A stretch of 64,000 bases of DNA from JOPF133 sp052144935 (GTDB lineage: Bacteria > Acidobacteriota > Terriglobia > Bryobacterales > Bryobacteraceae). Below the pieces are notes generated by a model that saw only the letters and a program-made list of their open reading frames with translations, was not told where the DNA came from and did not search any database. The translations under genes were made by a program, and so were the position numbers. Location of the stretch: contig JBKQPR010000065.1 of assembly GCA_052144935.1 (NCBI GenBank), forward strand, positions 4,957 to 68,956, read 5' to 3'. This document shows positions 8,905-17,700 of this stretch, in pieces. Positions within the stretch are counted from its first letter, which is position 1. Every line of letters starts with the position of its first letter.

Positions 8905-9622
8905 TTTCAAGTACGTGGGTTCGGAACTGGAGTTGTTTGCGGCTGTCCATAACTGGAAGTCCTATTGGTCACGCCGAATTCAGCCCTTCGTTACCGGCGA
9001 CGTCCTCGAGGTGGGCGCTGGAATCGGATCCAATACGCCGTTCCTCGATCCAGGCGGGAATGGACGATGGGTCTGTCTTGAGCCCGATTCGGGGCTGATC
9101 GCCCAGTTGACCGAGAATCTGACCCAAACAACGAACCGGCGTGCACGCGAAGCCGTGTCCGGCACACTGCAGAGCCTGGGCGCAAGCCAGAAGTTCGACA
9201 CCATCATTTACATCGATGTTCTGGAACACATCGAGAAAGATCGGGAAGAGTTGGAGAGCGCGGCGTCACGCCTTCGGGCGGGCGGAAGAATCATCGTCCT
9301 GTCGCCTGCACACCAAAGGCTGTTCACTCTTTTCGATGCCGCTATTGGACATTTCCGGCGGTACAACCGCCCCATGCTGCGAAGCATTTCTCCGCCAAGC
9401 CTGCGCCTGGAGCAACTGTTTTATCTTGATTCTGCCGGTCTTGTGCTCTCCATCGCGAACTTATTACTCCTGCGTCAGTCCATGCCGACCACCGCGCAGC
9501 TTCGTATTTGGGACGGATGGGTCGTCCCGGTCTCGCGAGTCCTCGACAGATGCCTTTTCAACTCAGTCGGAAAGTCGATCGTGGGGATCTGGCGACGGGA
9601 GAGAGGCAAGGGTCTCGTATGA
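8897..9622 (+). CDS. Class I SAM-dependent methyltransferase
   Basis: This is a protein of about 241 residues with a Rossmann-type methyltransferase core. Motif I is VLEVGAGIGSNTPFLD (near residue 34), motif II ends in CLEPDSG, and motif IV is FDTIIYIDVLEHIEKD. The loop GHFRRYNRPML is typical of methyltransferases found beside polyprenyl-phosphate GT2 enzymes. The start ATG lies inside the GT2 stop (ATGACTGA, 8897-8904), so the pair forms a coupled unit. It may modify a glycolipid; the substrate is unknown. A C-terminal hydrophobic stretch near residue 180 suggests membrane association. Confidence 0.82.
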   Translation: MTDFKYVGSELELFAAVHNWKSYWSRRIQPFVTGDVLEVGAGIGSNTPFLDPGGNGRWVCLEPDSGLIAQLTENLTQTTNRRAREAVSGTLQSLGASQKFDTIIYIDVLEHIEKDREELESAASRLRAGGRIIVLSPAHQRLFTLFDAAIGHFRRYNRPMLRSISPPSLRLEQLFYLDSAGLVLSIANLLLLRQSMPTTAQLRIWDGWVVPVSRVLDRCLFNSVGKSIVGIWRRERGKGLV

Positions 9623-9649
9623 CGGGGCAAACGAATAGAGGATCTTTTC

Positions 9650-9930
9650 GATGCGGATCAGCCGCGATCGCGTGTGGCGTCCGCGATTTTTTTCGGCACT
9701 GTGCTCGCCGTAGGCGCGCTTATCTCCTTCGTCCCCCCAACGCATACACCGGCAGGCAGTATTTCTGACGGCCTTCCTTCTCTACCCGGCAGCCCAGCGG
9801 ATGGCCGATTCCGCAGCGAGGAGATGGCAGCGGGCCTACACCCTTGTATCCATGGCGGCCGCATGCGCAGGTTTTGGAGCTTTTATAGCAGTAGTTGGCA
9901 ATCATCAGTTTTGCGCCGCCGCGCAGAGTA
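9650..9930 (+). pseudogene. Degraded membrane-protein fragment (tentative)
   Basis: No single frame is intact. The frame through about 9760-9930 reads FLTAFLLYPAAQRMAD and later LVSMAAACAGFGAFIAVVG, which looks like a genuine membrane protein. The upstream part reads sensibly only in other frames. This suggests a small membrane-protein gene damaged by at least two frameshifts. No family is recognised. Confidence 0.3.
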
Positions 9931-10288
9931 GCGGCACGTTTTCAGCCGCCGCCTTGTGCGGATCGTCGTCGACCGTCGCCAGACCATGACCGCCGCGCAA
10001 AGCTATTTCCAGATAGGCGGCGTCAAAAGCCGTAAGGCCATGCTTACGGCAGAGCGCTTGCGTCAGGTCGAACACGACTGCCGAAGTCGCATCCTCATCC
10101 ACGTCCGCCGGCAAACGGTTCAGGTCGTCGATGAAGGCCTGGGATAGCTCACGGGCAAGGCGCTTCCGTCTTTCGCCGGCCAGGAGCGCGTTCAGAATTT
10201 CATGCCGCCAGAAGGCTGGCACTGCCACCCGGTCACCCTTGGCAATCCGCTCTGAAATCTCCGTGGCCTCCTGCAGCCTAAAGCATCC
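9905..10288 (-). pseudogene. VapC-type PIN-domain toxin, N-terminally truncated
   Basis: The residual protein keeps most of a PIN RNase fold: VPAFWRHEILNALLAGERR (second acidic residue), LTAFDAAYLEIAL (third) and LATVDDDP (fourth). The first strand with the essential first Asp is missing. Upstream the frame still reads FRLQEATEISERIAKGD and then runs into a repeat that begins at 10288, where the gene appears to be cut. No VapB-like antitoxin gene precedes it. The 107-residue version from the GTG at 10228 would lack a complete active site, so a working toxin is unlikely. Confidence 0.65.
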
Positions 10289-10404
10289 CCAGGTTTGTAG
10301 CCGGGCTGATGGGCCGCGGCTCCCAGGCGATGAATCCGCGCGGACCGGCAGCGGCTTTCGTAGACGGCGACACCCGGCACAGCCGGTGGCCCTGCTAAAG
10401 CATG
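10288..10404. repeat. Segment bounded by CTAAAGCAT direct repeats
   Basis: CTAAAGCAT occurs at about 10289-10297 and again at 10396-10404. The 100 bp between are GC-rich with short inverted repeats. GCTAAAGCATGC recurs at 26770, so this looks like a dispersed repeat. Its left edge coincides with the broken end of the vapC fragment, and its right edge is the 3' end of the next minus-strand gene. Confidence 0.45.
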
Positions 10405-10799
10405 CTCCAAGACAGCCACTCGCGCAGCAGCTTCTCCGGCTGCCCCTTCAGGTCGACCGGCTCGCTGCGCGTCTCGAGGTTGTTTTCGATCCACACGGCC
10501 AGCACCCCTTGGGGTGTCGGCCGGAGTTCCAGGCGCCGCTCGCGAGCCTCCAGGCGCAGGGTGGCGCCCAGCCACGCGATGTGCACCTTCACACGCAGCG
10601 CGTGTCCCATCCGCGCCGCCTGCCGCAGCAACTCGGCGGTGTAAGCGCCTTTCTTCAACTCCTCCGCAAAGGGCGCCACGGCCTGCGCGCTGGCGCGTTG
10701 GGTTTCCCGCGCGCGCTGCTGCCGCAGGGCCTCGTCGTTGCCCTCTTCGTGCGATTCCAGGCTCTTGAGATTATCTTCCAGATCGTCTAGAAAACTCAT
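10395..10799 (-). CDS. Hypothetical protein
   Basis: This is a protein of 134 residues starting MSFLDDLEDNLKSLESHEEG. A purine-rich GGGAAGAGC lies just before the ATG at 10799. It is mixed alpha/beta, with an acidic N-terminal helix, a helix rich in Arg and Gln (residues 20-45), and a C-terminal half with alternating strand-like segments (LRVKVHIAWLGATLRLEARE, VLAVWIENNL). There are no membrane segments or cysteines. It is divergent from the next hypothetical gene at 10904. I recognise no domain. It reads as a real gene from its length, codon pattern and start region. Confidence 0.55.
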   Translation of the reverse strand: MSFLDDLEDNLKSLESHEEGNDEALRQQRARETQRASAQAVAPFAEELKKGAYTAELLRQAARMGHALRVKVHIAWLGATLRLEARERRLELRPTPQGVLAVWIENNLETRSEPVDLKGQPEKLLREWLSWSML

Positions 10800-10903
10800 G
10801 CTCTTCCCAGTTTGCCCAAAAATCGCCGATGGCGCGATAGCCCAAATGGGTAAAACCGTTCGCCGCGGGGTGTCTCGCCTTCCATGGGGTACCATGAAAT
10901 CGG

Positions 10904-11296
10904 ATGCCCGAACCCGCAGCCAGCCGCCTGACCGCTCTTCGCAATGGATTGTTGCACCTGCACAAGTGCCTGCTCGATTCCGAACGGGCCGCCTACGAGC
11001 GCGATATTGCCCGCATCACCACGACCGGACAATACCTGAACCTGGTGCTCAGCGATCCCTGGTTCGCCTGGCTGCGCGACCTTTCCCAGTTCATCGTGGT
11101 GGTGGACGAAGCGCTCGCCGACAAGGAACCGGTAACGCCGGAGGATGCCACGCGCCTGGTGGCGCGGGCCCGCGAGCTGGTTTCCCCGGACGAAGATGGA
11201 AACGGCTTCCGCCGCCGCTACTTCGAAGTGATGCAGCGGGACCCCGGCGCGGTGCTGGCGCACCGCGACATGATGCGGGTCTTCGCGGAACTGTAG
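10904..11296 (+). CDS. Hypothetical helical protein
   Basis: This 130-residue protein is almost entirely helical by composition (LTALRNGLLHLHKCLLDSER at the start, then RDIARITTTGQYLNLVLSDPW). The middle part FAWLRDLSQFIVVVDEALAD and a histidine near residue 20 (LLHLHK) are its distinctive features. No signal peptide or membrane segment was seen. A TACCAT hexamer at 10890-10895 stands 8 nt before the ATG. It ends 6 bp before hpnB, so the two probably share a transcript. Function unknown. Confidence 0.65.
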   Translation: MPEPAASRLTALRNGLLHLHKCLLDSERAAYERDIARITTTGQYLNLVLSDPWFAWLRDLSQFIVVVDEALADKEPVTPEDATRLVARARELVSPDEDGNGFRRRYFEVMQRDPGAVLAHRDMMRVFAEL

Positions 11297-11302
11297 CCGC
11301 GC

Positions 11303-12475
11303 ATGATTCCGGCCGCGCTGAGCCTGGCCCTCTGGCTTTACCTGCTGTTCGGCCGCGGCTGGTTCTGGCGCATGCGCGAAGCCGCTCCCGCTTTGGAGCG
11401 CGGCGACGGGCAGGCCGGCCACTTTCCCGCGGTGGTGGCGGTGATTCCCGCGCGCAACGAAGCCGATGTGGTAGGCCGCGCGATCCGCTCGCTGGCGGCC
11501 CAGCAGTATGGCGGGCCGTTCCATATTGTGCTGGTGGACGATGCCTCGACCGACGGCACCGCGGAGGCCGCCAGAGCCGCGGCCGGGCCCAGAGGGCACC
11601 CCAGCGGGCACCCCGGAGGGTACCCCGAACTGCTCACGGTGGTTCGCGCCGCTCCTCTGCCGCCCGGCTGGACCGGCAAGCTCTGGGCCGTCGCGGAAGG
11701 CGTGCGCCACGCCCAGCGCTTCAGCCCGGCCTGGCTGCTGTTGACCGACGCCGATATCGTACACCCGCCCGGCAACTTGCGGCAACTGGCCGCGCGGGCC
11801 GCCGAAGGCTTCGACCTGGTCTCCTACATGGCCACCCTGCGCTGCCGCTCGCTGGCCGAGCGCGCCTTGATCCCCGCCTTCGTGTTCTTCTTTTTCATGC
11901 TCTACCCGCCGGCCTGGATCGCCGATCCGCGGCGCCCGGCGGCGGGGGCCGCGGGAGGCTGCCTGTTGATCCGCGCGGGGGCGCTCGAGGGCATCGGCGG
12001 AATCGCCGCCATCGCCGGGGAATTGATCGACGATTGCGCCCTGGCGCGCGCCGTCAAGCGCTCGGGAGGCCGCGTGTGGCTGGGCCTGAGCGCGGGCACC
12101 CAAAGCCTTCGCGAGTATGCCACGTTCGGCGAGATCGGCCGAATGATCTCGCGGACCGCCTTCACCCAGCTCCGCCATTCCCCGTGGCTGCTGGCGGGCA
12201 CGGCGATCGGCTTGGGGGTGACCTATCTGGCGCCGCCGGTGGCGGCCCTGGCCGGCCGGGGGACCGCCGCAGCCTTGGGATCGGCGGCATGGCTGGCCAT
12301 GTCGCTGGCTTACTGGCCGGCCGTACGGTTCTACCGCCAGCCGCCGTTCTGGGCGCCGCTGTTGCCGCTGGCAGCGGCCTTCTATCTGGGCGCCACGGTC
12401 CATTCGGCGCTGGCTTACTGGCGCGGAGCGGGCGGCCAATGGAAGGGCCGGACACAAGATCGGCCGATCGGTTGA
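11303..12475 (+). CDS. hpnB: Hopene-associated glycosyltransferase HpnB
   Basis: This 390-residue GT2-type membrane glycosyltransferase matches the HpnB family, whose members accompany hopanoid genes and are thought to glycosylate or process hopanoid lipids. Signatures are VVAVIPARNEADVVGRAI, IVLVDDASTDGTAE, the WLLLTDADIVHPP metal site, AERALIPAFVFFFFMLYP, AAGAAGGCLLIRAGALE and ELIDDCALARAVK. There is one N-terminal helix and several C-terminal helices. Residues 92-109 (GPRGHPSGHPGG) are an in-frame 12-bp-unit insertion not expected in the family, placed before LTVVRAAPLPPGWTGKLWA. No squalene-hopene cyclase or other hpn gene is in the window. Confidence 0.88.
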   Translation: MIPAALSLALWLYLLFGRGWFWRMREAAPALERGDGQAGHFPAVVAVIPARNEADVVGRAIRSLAAQQYGGPFHIVLVDDASTDGTAEAARAAAGPRGHPSGHPGGYPELLTVVRAAPLPPGWTGKLWAVAEGVRHAQRFSPAWLLLTDADIVHPPGNLRQLAARAAEGFDLVSYMATLRCRSLAERALIPAFVFFFFMLYPPAWIADPRRPAAGAAGGCLLIRAGALEGIGGIAAIAGELIDDCALARAVKRSGGRVWLGLSAGTQSLREYATFGEIGRMISRTAFTQLRHSPWLLAGTAIGLGVTYLAPPVAALAGRGTAAALGSAAWLAMSLAYWPAVRFYRQPPFWAPLLPLAAAFYLGATVHSALAYWRGAGGQWKGRTQDRPIG

Positions 12476-12493
12476 ATGGTTGAATCCCGGCTC

Positions 12494-12615
12494 CCTCAGG
12501 GGGCCCCCTCGGGGCCCGGCTCGGAAGCGAGGGCGTCCCGTAAGGGCGCGGTTGCGGCCCTGAGTCCCGTGAGTCCCGGCAGGGCGGCAGGGTCGGCAGG
12601 GCCGGCAGGAACGCG
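12494..12615. repeat. GC-rich intergenic repeats containing the GGGCCCGGCTCGGAAGC element
   Basis: Short near-12-bp units follow hpnB: CCCCTCGGGGCCCGGCTCGG, then repeated CCCGTGAGT and GGCAGGGCGGCAGG-like units. The 17-bp core GGGCCCGGCTCGGAAGC recurs at about 53270, and variants occur at 11580, 24490 and 25193. It is noncoding in all likelihood. Confidence 0.55.
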
Positions 12616-12646
12616 ATTTCCCGCCCACCCGGTATATACTGTTGCG

Positions 12647-13120
12647 ATGGAGCCGCAGCCACCTCCTCTTCCCAGACCGCCCGGCGACGAGGAACGTCTC
12701 CGCCGCTTGCGCCAGGAGGCCGTCGAGCGCATGGAGCAGGAAGATCCGCGGTGTGCGGATCCCTGGCCGTCTCCGCAACCCAAACTGACCGCTCCGGCCT
12801 ACGGAGGCCCGGCGATGGTCACGCGGCGGTGGACGGTGCGCGGAATTCTCATGCTGATTGGGGGCGCTCTGGCGGCCCTCGCGGCGGCACTTTGGGGATA
12901 CCGCAGGGTTTCGGTCCCGGTTCACGGCAGGCCGCCGGCCCCGGTTTACGGCGGGCCGCCGGCCCCTCAACCTCAGCCGCCCGTGGGTGGGTCGTCATCG
13001 GCCCCTGCTTACGGCGGACCGCCGCCTCAACCGCAACCGCCCGTGGGTGGGTCATCATCGGCCCCTGCCTACGGCGGACCGCCGCCACAACCGCAACCGC
13101 CCGCGGGCCGGTCGCAATAG
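12647..13120 (+). CDS. Single-pass membrane protein with YGGPP/Pro-Gln repeats
   Basis: This is a protein of 157 residues. Residues 1-60 are soluble and proline/glutamate rich, 65-84 form one hydrophobic helix, and 91-157 are a low-complexity tail. The tail contains a 20-residue unit (60 bp in DNA) built as APAYGGPPPQPQPP plus VGGSSS, in two and a half copies. YGGP occurs at residues 52, 101, 122 and 142. TATACT at 12635-12640 lies 6 nt before the ATG. It ends 4 bp before a radical SAM/SPASM gene, so the two are almost surely co-transcribed. The regular Tyr-containing repeat beside a peptide-modifying enzyme family suggests a possible RiPP-like substrate; a plain membrane-anchored proline-rich stalk is the alternative. 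Confidence 0.7.
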   Translation: MEPQPPPLPRPPGDEERLRRLRQEAVERMEQEDPRCADPWPSPQPKLTAPAYGGPAMVTRRWTVRGILMLIGGALAALAAALWGYRRVSVPVHGRPPAPVYGGPPAPQPQPPVGGSSSAPAYGGPPPQPQPPVGGSSSAPAYGGPPPQPQPPAGRSQ

Positions 13121-13124
13121 GGCC

Positions 13125-14383
13125 ATGGAGTGCGTGGCTGACCGTTTCACATATGCGGTCTGGGAGTTCACTCTGCAATGCAACCTGGGGTGTGTGCATT
13201 GCGGCTCGCGCGCCGCTTCGCCGCGATCGTCCGAACTCTCCACCGCGGAAGCGCTCGATCTGGTCCGGCAGCTTCACGAGGTGGGCATCCGGGAAGTCAC
13301 GCTGATCGGCGGCGAGGCGTATTTGCGCCATGACTGGCTGACCGTGGTCGAAGCCATCCGCGCGGCGGGGATGGCCTGCACGCTGACCACGGGCGGTTAC
13401 GGCATTTCCGCGGCGGCCGCGCGCGGCATGCGCCAGGCGGGCCTCCAGCAGGTTTCGGTTTCCATCGACGGCTGCCAACCGACGCACGACCTGCTGCGGG
13501 GCAAACCCGGCTCGTGGAGCGCGGCGTTCGCTCGCTCGGCCATTTTCGCGAGGCCGGAATTCCGGTCACCTGCAACACCCAGATCAATCGTCTGTCGGCG
13601 CCGGAGCTGCCGCTGATCTACGCCGATATCGTTCAAGCCGGATGCCGCGCCTGGCAGGTCCAGCTCACGGTCCCCATGGGCCGGGCGGCGGATCGTCCCG
13701 AAATTCTCCTGCAGCCGCCCGAGTTGCTGGATCTGTTCCCCCTGCTCAACGAGCTGGCGGCGTGGGCCCGCCGCGACGGGCTGTGGTTCTACCCCGGCAA
13801 CAACATCGGCTACTACGGCCCGTACGAACGCCGCCTTCGCAATACGCAGGGAGGCAGCGCCATCTGGGACGGCTGCCAGGCCGGGATCAATACCCTCGGC
13901 ATTGAAGCGGACGGTACCATCAAAGGCTGCCCGTCCCTGCCGACTTCGGCTTATTCGGGCGGCAACATCCGCGAGCGAACGCTGGCCGAGATTCTGGCCC
14001 GGGCTCCCGCGCTGGCCCTCAATGCGGGGCAAGGCACCGCCGCAGCCGCCGGGCACCTATGGGGCTACTGCCGCACGTGCGACTACGGCGAGTTGTGCCG
14101 CGGCGGCTGTTCCTGGACGGCACACGTCTTCTTCGGCCGGCGCGGGAACAATCCGTATTGCCACCATCGGTCGCTGGCGCACGCCCGTCAAGGCACGCGG
14201 GAACGCCTGGTGCTGGAGAAACCGGCGCCGGGAGAGCCTTTCGATCACGGAGTCTTCACGCTGATCGAGGAGCCGGCGGACGCCCGGTGGCCGAAGGAGG
14301 ATGCTCACCGCTTTCGTGCGGAGAGCATCCAGTGGACTCAGGCCGCTCAGGCGCCGGTGGCCCAGCTTCCGGTGCTGAGGTAG
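13125..14383 (+). pseudogene. Radical SAM/SPASM enzyme, one frameshift near 13516
   Basis: The N-terminal frame has the 4Fe-4S radical SAM motif CNLGCVHC (Cys19, 23, 26), the GGE-type motif LIGGEAYL and VSIDGCQPTHDLLRGKPGSW. The protein then continues in another frame as ERGVRSLGHFREAGIPVTCN through NTLGIEADGTIKGCPSLP to a SPASM region with GYCRTCDYGELCRGGC and PYCHH. One missing G in TGG-GAG at about 13515-13517 explains the break, and repaired length is about 419 residues, normal for SPASM peptide maturases. Such enzymes modify peptides (thioether or carbon-carbon crosslinks). The gene follows the YGGPP-repeat protein by 4 bp. The gene may be dead, the frameshift may be a sequence error, or it may be recoded. 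Confidence 0.8.
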
Positions 14384-14397
14384 GCAGCGCCGACGGA

Positions 14398-14459
14398 CCT
14401 CGTCGTTCAAGGACGAGGAAACTCTTGACGCGGAGTCTTCCGAGTTACTCCGTCAAGAG
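14398..14459. terminator. Two consecutive hairpins after the radical SAM gene
   Basis: The first is a perfect 7-bp stem with a 7-nt loop (CCTCGTC at 14398-14404, GACGAGG at 14412-14418). The second is a 13-bp stem with one bulged base (CTCTTGACG-GGAGT at 14422-14436, ACTCCGTCAAGAG at 14447-14459). No U-run follows, so intrinsic termination is only likely; a structured RNA or attenuator is possible. Confidence 0.5.
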
Positions 14460-14611
14460 GTTTCGTTGGAAAATTTCGCAAATCCCGCGACCGTCTTCCA
14501 CCCGAACCCGGTGGCTGGGTCGGCGCGCAATGGAGAGTTGCGTTTTTGCAGGGTGTGGAGATGCGCGGAGAGGATCGTGCGCCTGCCGGTTACAAAAAGA
14601 ACACTACCCCC

Positions 14612-14641
14612 TTGACAACCCCGGCCCAATGGCGACACAAT
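14612..14641 (+). promoter_or_regulatory. Possible sigma-70-type promoter of the TonB receptor
   Basis: A consensus TTGACA at 14612-14617 is followed, 18 bp on, by CACAAT at 14636-14641 (4 of 6 matches to TATAAT). The receptor ATG is 71 bp downstream and has a good ribosome site. Confidence 0.35.
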
Positions 14642-14712
14642 CTCGTTATCGCTAAAGTCTCGCTATATGACGGTCGAGATAACGGACCGATTTCAAGTGT
14701 GAGGTGGAGAAA

Positions 14713-17700
14713 ATGAAGCTGCCCCGTATCGCAGTCGGATCGCTAATCTTCGTTCTATCGATTGGTAACGCAACGCTGTTTGCACAAACGCCCTCGGCCG
14801 TGGTGAACGGCACGGTGGTGGATCCTTCCGGCGCGAGCGTGCCGGATGCCAAGGTAACCGTAGTCAACCAGGAGACGAACGTCCAAAGCCAGAGAAACAC
14901 GAGCGGGGATGGGGCGTTCACGATCATCAATCTTTTGCCCGGCAATTACGTGCTGACGGTGGAAAAGAGCGGCTTCAAAAAGGTCGCGCTGCCGGTATTC
15001 AAGCTGGAGGTCAACCAGACGCTGACCGAAAACGTCACGCTGCAACTGGGGTCGTCGACCGAGACGGTGGAGGTGAACGCCAATTCGGTGGAGGTGATGA
15101 TCCAGACGTCGAGCACCGAATTAGGCACCACCATCACCGAAGAGGCCATGCACGAGCTGCCGCTGAACGGGCGTAACTTCACAGAACTGCTGATCACCCA
15201 GCCGGGCGTCAATCCGATGAACACGGCGCAGGGCGGCAATGGCATCGGCAGCGCGGACGGCGGCAACATCGGCATTCCCAACGCGGTGGTCTACCGGCCT
15301 TCGGTGAACGGCGCGGGCAACCGGTCAAATGCGTTCTACATGGACGGGATCATCAACACGGACGACCGCGGCGGCGGCTGGTCGATCCAGCCCATCGCGG
15401 ACACCATTCAGGAATTCAAGGTGCAGTCGCACAATAACGACGCCGAATACGGGAACGTGCTGGGCGCGGTGGTGAACATCGTGACCAAGTCGGGCACCAA
15501 CCGTTTCCATGGTTCGGCGTGGGAATTTGCGCGCAACCAGATCTTCGACGCGCGCAACCCGTTCACGGGCTTCTGCACGGCGGCCAATTGTCCGGCGTTA
15601 GCGAACCAGTTGAATGGCCAGGTGGCCGCGGGCACCCAGACGACGGCGGGCGCGGCCGCCATCCTTTCCGGTACGCCGGTCTCTCCGCTGGGCTACACGG
15701 AGCAAATGTACGGCGGGACGGTGGGCGGACCGATTATCAAGAACAAGACGTTTTTCTATTTCGGCTACGAAGGCTGGCACTTCGCGCAGCCGCAGAACAG
15801 CTACGCGATCGTTCCCAGCCCGCAGGAACTCTCGGGCGACTTCAGCGGAACGGTGTCGCCGGAGTTGGTCGGGGCGGTGAATTCGACCAAGACGGCCATC
15901 ACCCCCAGCCAGATCTTCAACCCGTTCGCCGAAAGCGGAGCCAGCTCGACTGTGCCGTTTTATTGCGACAGCTCGGGGAATCCGATGCCACTGTTGAATC
16001 CCGGCGCCGCTTTTGGCCAACCGGGATACGGCGTGCAGGGGGCCGGGGGAACTGCCTGCAACAAGATACCGAGCGCCCTGGTCGATCAGAAGCTGGCCCA
16101 GGTGATCTCGGCTTACACGGCCGCGCAGTATAAGAACTGCGCGTTCACGCCCAACCTCGCGTTTGCGGTAGACAATTGCCTGGACGCCCGGAATAAAACC
16201 GACGTGGCCAACAACTTCGATATCCGCATCGACCATCACTTCAGCGACAGGAACACGGTGTTCGCGCGGGCCTACATGTTGTGGGATACCGATCAGGGAA
16301 TCGTAGCCGGCACCACATCGGTGGCCCCCAGTCCCTACCACGTTTGGAACATCGGCGGGGCCTGGGACCATATCTTCACGCCCAAACTGATCATGGAAAT
16401 CCGCGGCGGCATCAACGCCCGGCCGGTGGTAGTCAACCAGACCAACCCGCAAGGCTCCACGCCGGAATCGAGCGCCGGTTATTCCAACCTGAGCACTACC
16501 TCGGGCTTCTACCTGACTCCTTCCAGCTATCCCAGCGTGATCGGCAATGTGGGCCCGGAGCACCGCGCCAACCCGGAGCACGACGTGAGCGGCAGTATGA
16601 CCTGGAGCAAAGGGAAACACACCCTGCGATGGGGCGGGGAGTACCTGTACGAGAACCGGCTGGAGACCAACCAATACGAGCAGTTCAGCTCCAGCACCAC
16701 GCAGACGTGCCCCACCAACAGCTCCGGGCTTTTCACCTGCGGCAGCAACCAGGGCAACGCGCTGGCCTCGATGCTGCTGGACCTTCCTTCCGCGCTGACG
16801 GTGAACGTTCCGCAGTATGAGGAGATCCACGTGCGGATGACGCCCATCGGCGCTTTCGTGCAGGACGAATGGCACGTGAAGCCGAACCTGACCATCAATG
16901 TGGGGCTGCGGTACGATTACGACCCGGCGGTCCATTTACTGGTCTCGAACGGCGAGACGGTGAACGCGCTGAACCTGCCCGGCCGGCAGTTCATCATCGG
17001 ATCTTCGCAAAGCGCCGCCTATACCACGGGATGCGGCTCGCCGCAGTTGCCGCCGTGCGTTCCCGGGGGCCTGAATAGCTCCAACCCGGCATTTCAGGTA
17101 ACCGTCGGCGGGGTCACCTATAACACCCTCAACAACATCGTGTTCTCGAACTCCCAGCCGGCGCTGAAGGCTATCTCCGACAATATCGGCCCGCGGGTCG
17201 GCATCGCCTGGGGGTTCCTGCCGAAAACCGTTATGCGGGTCGGCTACGGGATCTATTACGATACGATCAGCTACCGCAGCCAGAACGCCGAGAATACCCT
17301 GCAAGGATCGATCTGGCCCTGGACTCGCGGCGTTTCCGACACGCTGAATAACGCCCCCATGGGGACGGCCGCGACGCCGACCATCGCGCCCATCTGCGCC
17401 AGCCTGACGGCTTGCGGACCGTACGGCGGCTACGCCACTTCCCAGCTCACAGGCCTGGCAGGCAGCAACCCGATCGTGGTGGCGCCCACGCCGTGGGGTT
17501 CCACTTTCGGCGGTTACTCCGACGCCCCCGCCTATAGCGATCCGCGGTCGCAGCAGTGGAATTTCCAAATCGAGCGGCAGTTGACGTCCTCGATCGGTGT
17601 TTCGGTGGGCTACGTGGGAAGCCATACGCAACGGCTGGAATGGTGCTGCAAGGCCAATTACCCGCAAGGCGGCCCGTTCTGCGAGAACAATGCGGCCCAG

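Noticed and set aside
13125..14383. HpnH or another hopanoid radical SAM enzyme, given hpnB nearby
   Set aside because: The SPASM cysteine pattern and the neighbouring repeat protein point to a peptide maturase; the HpnH signature was not seen.
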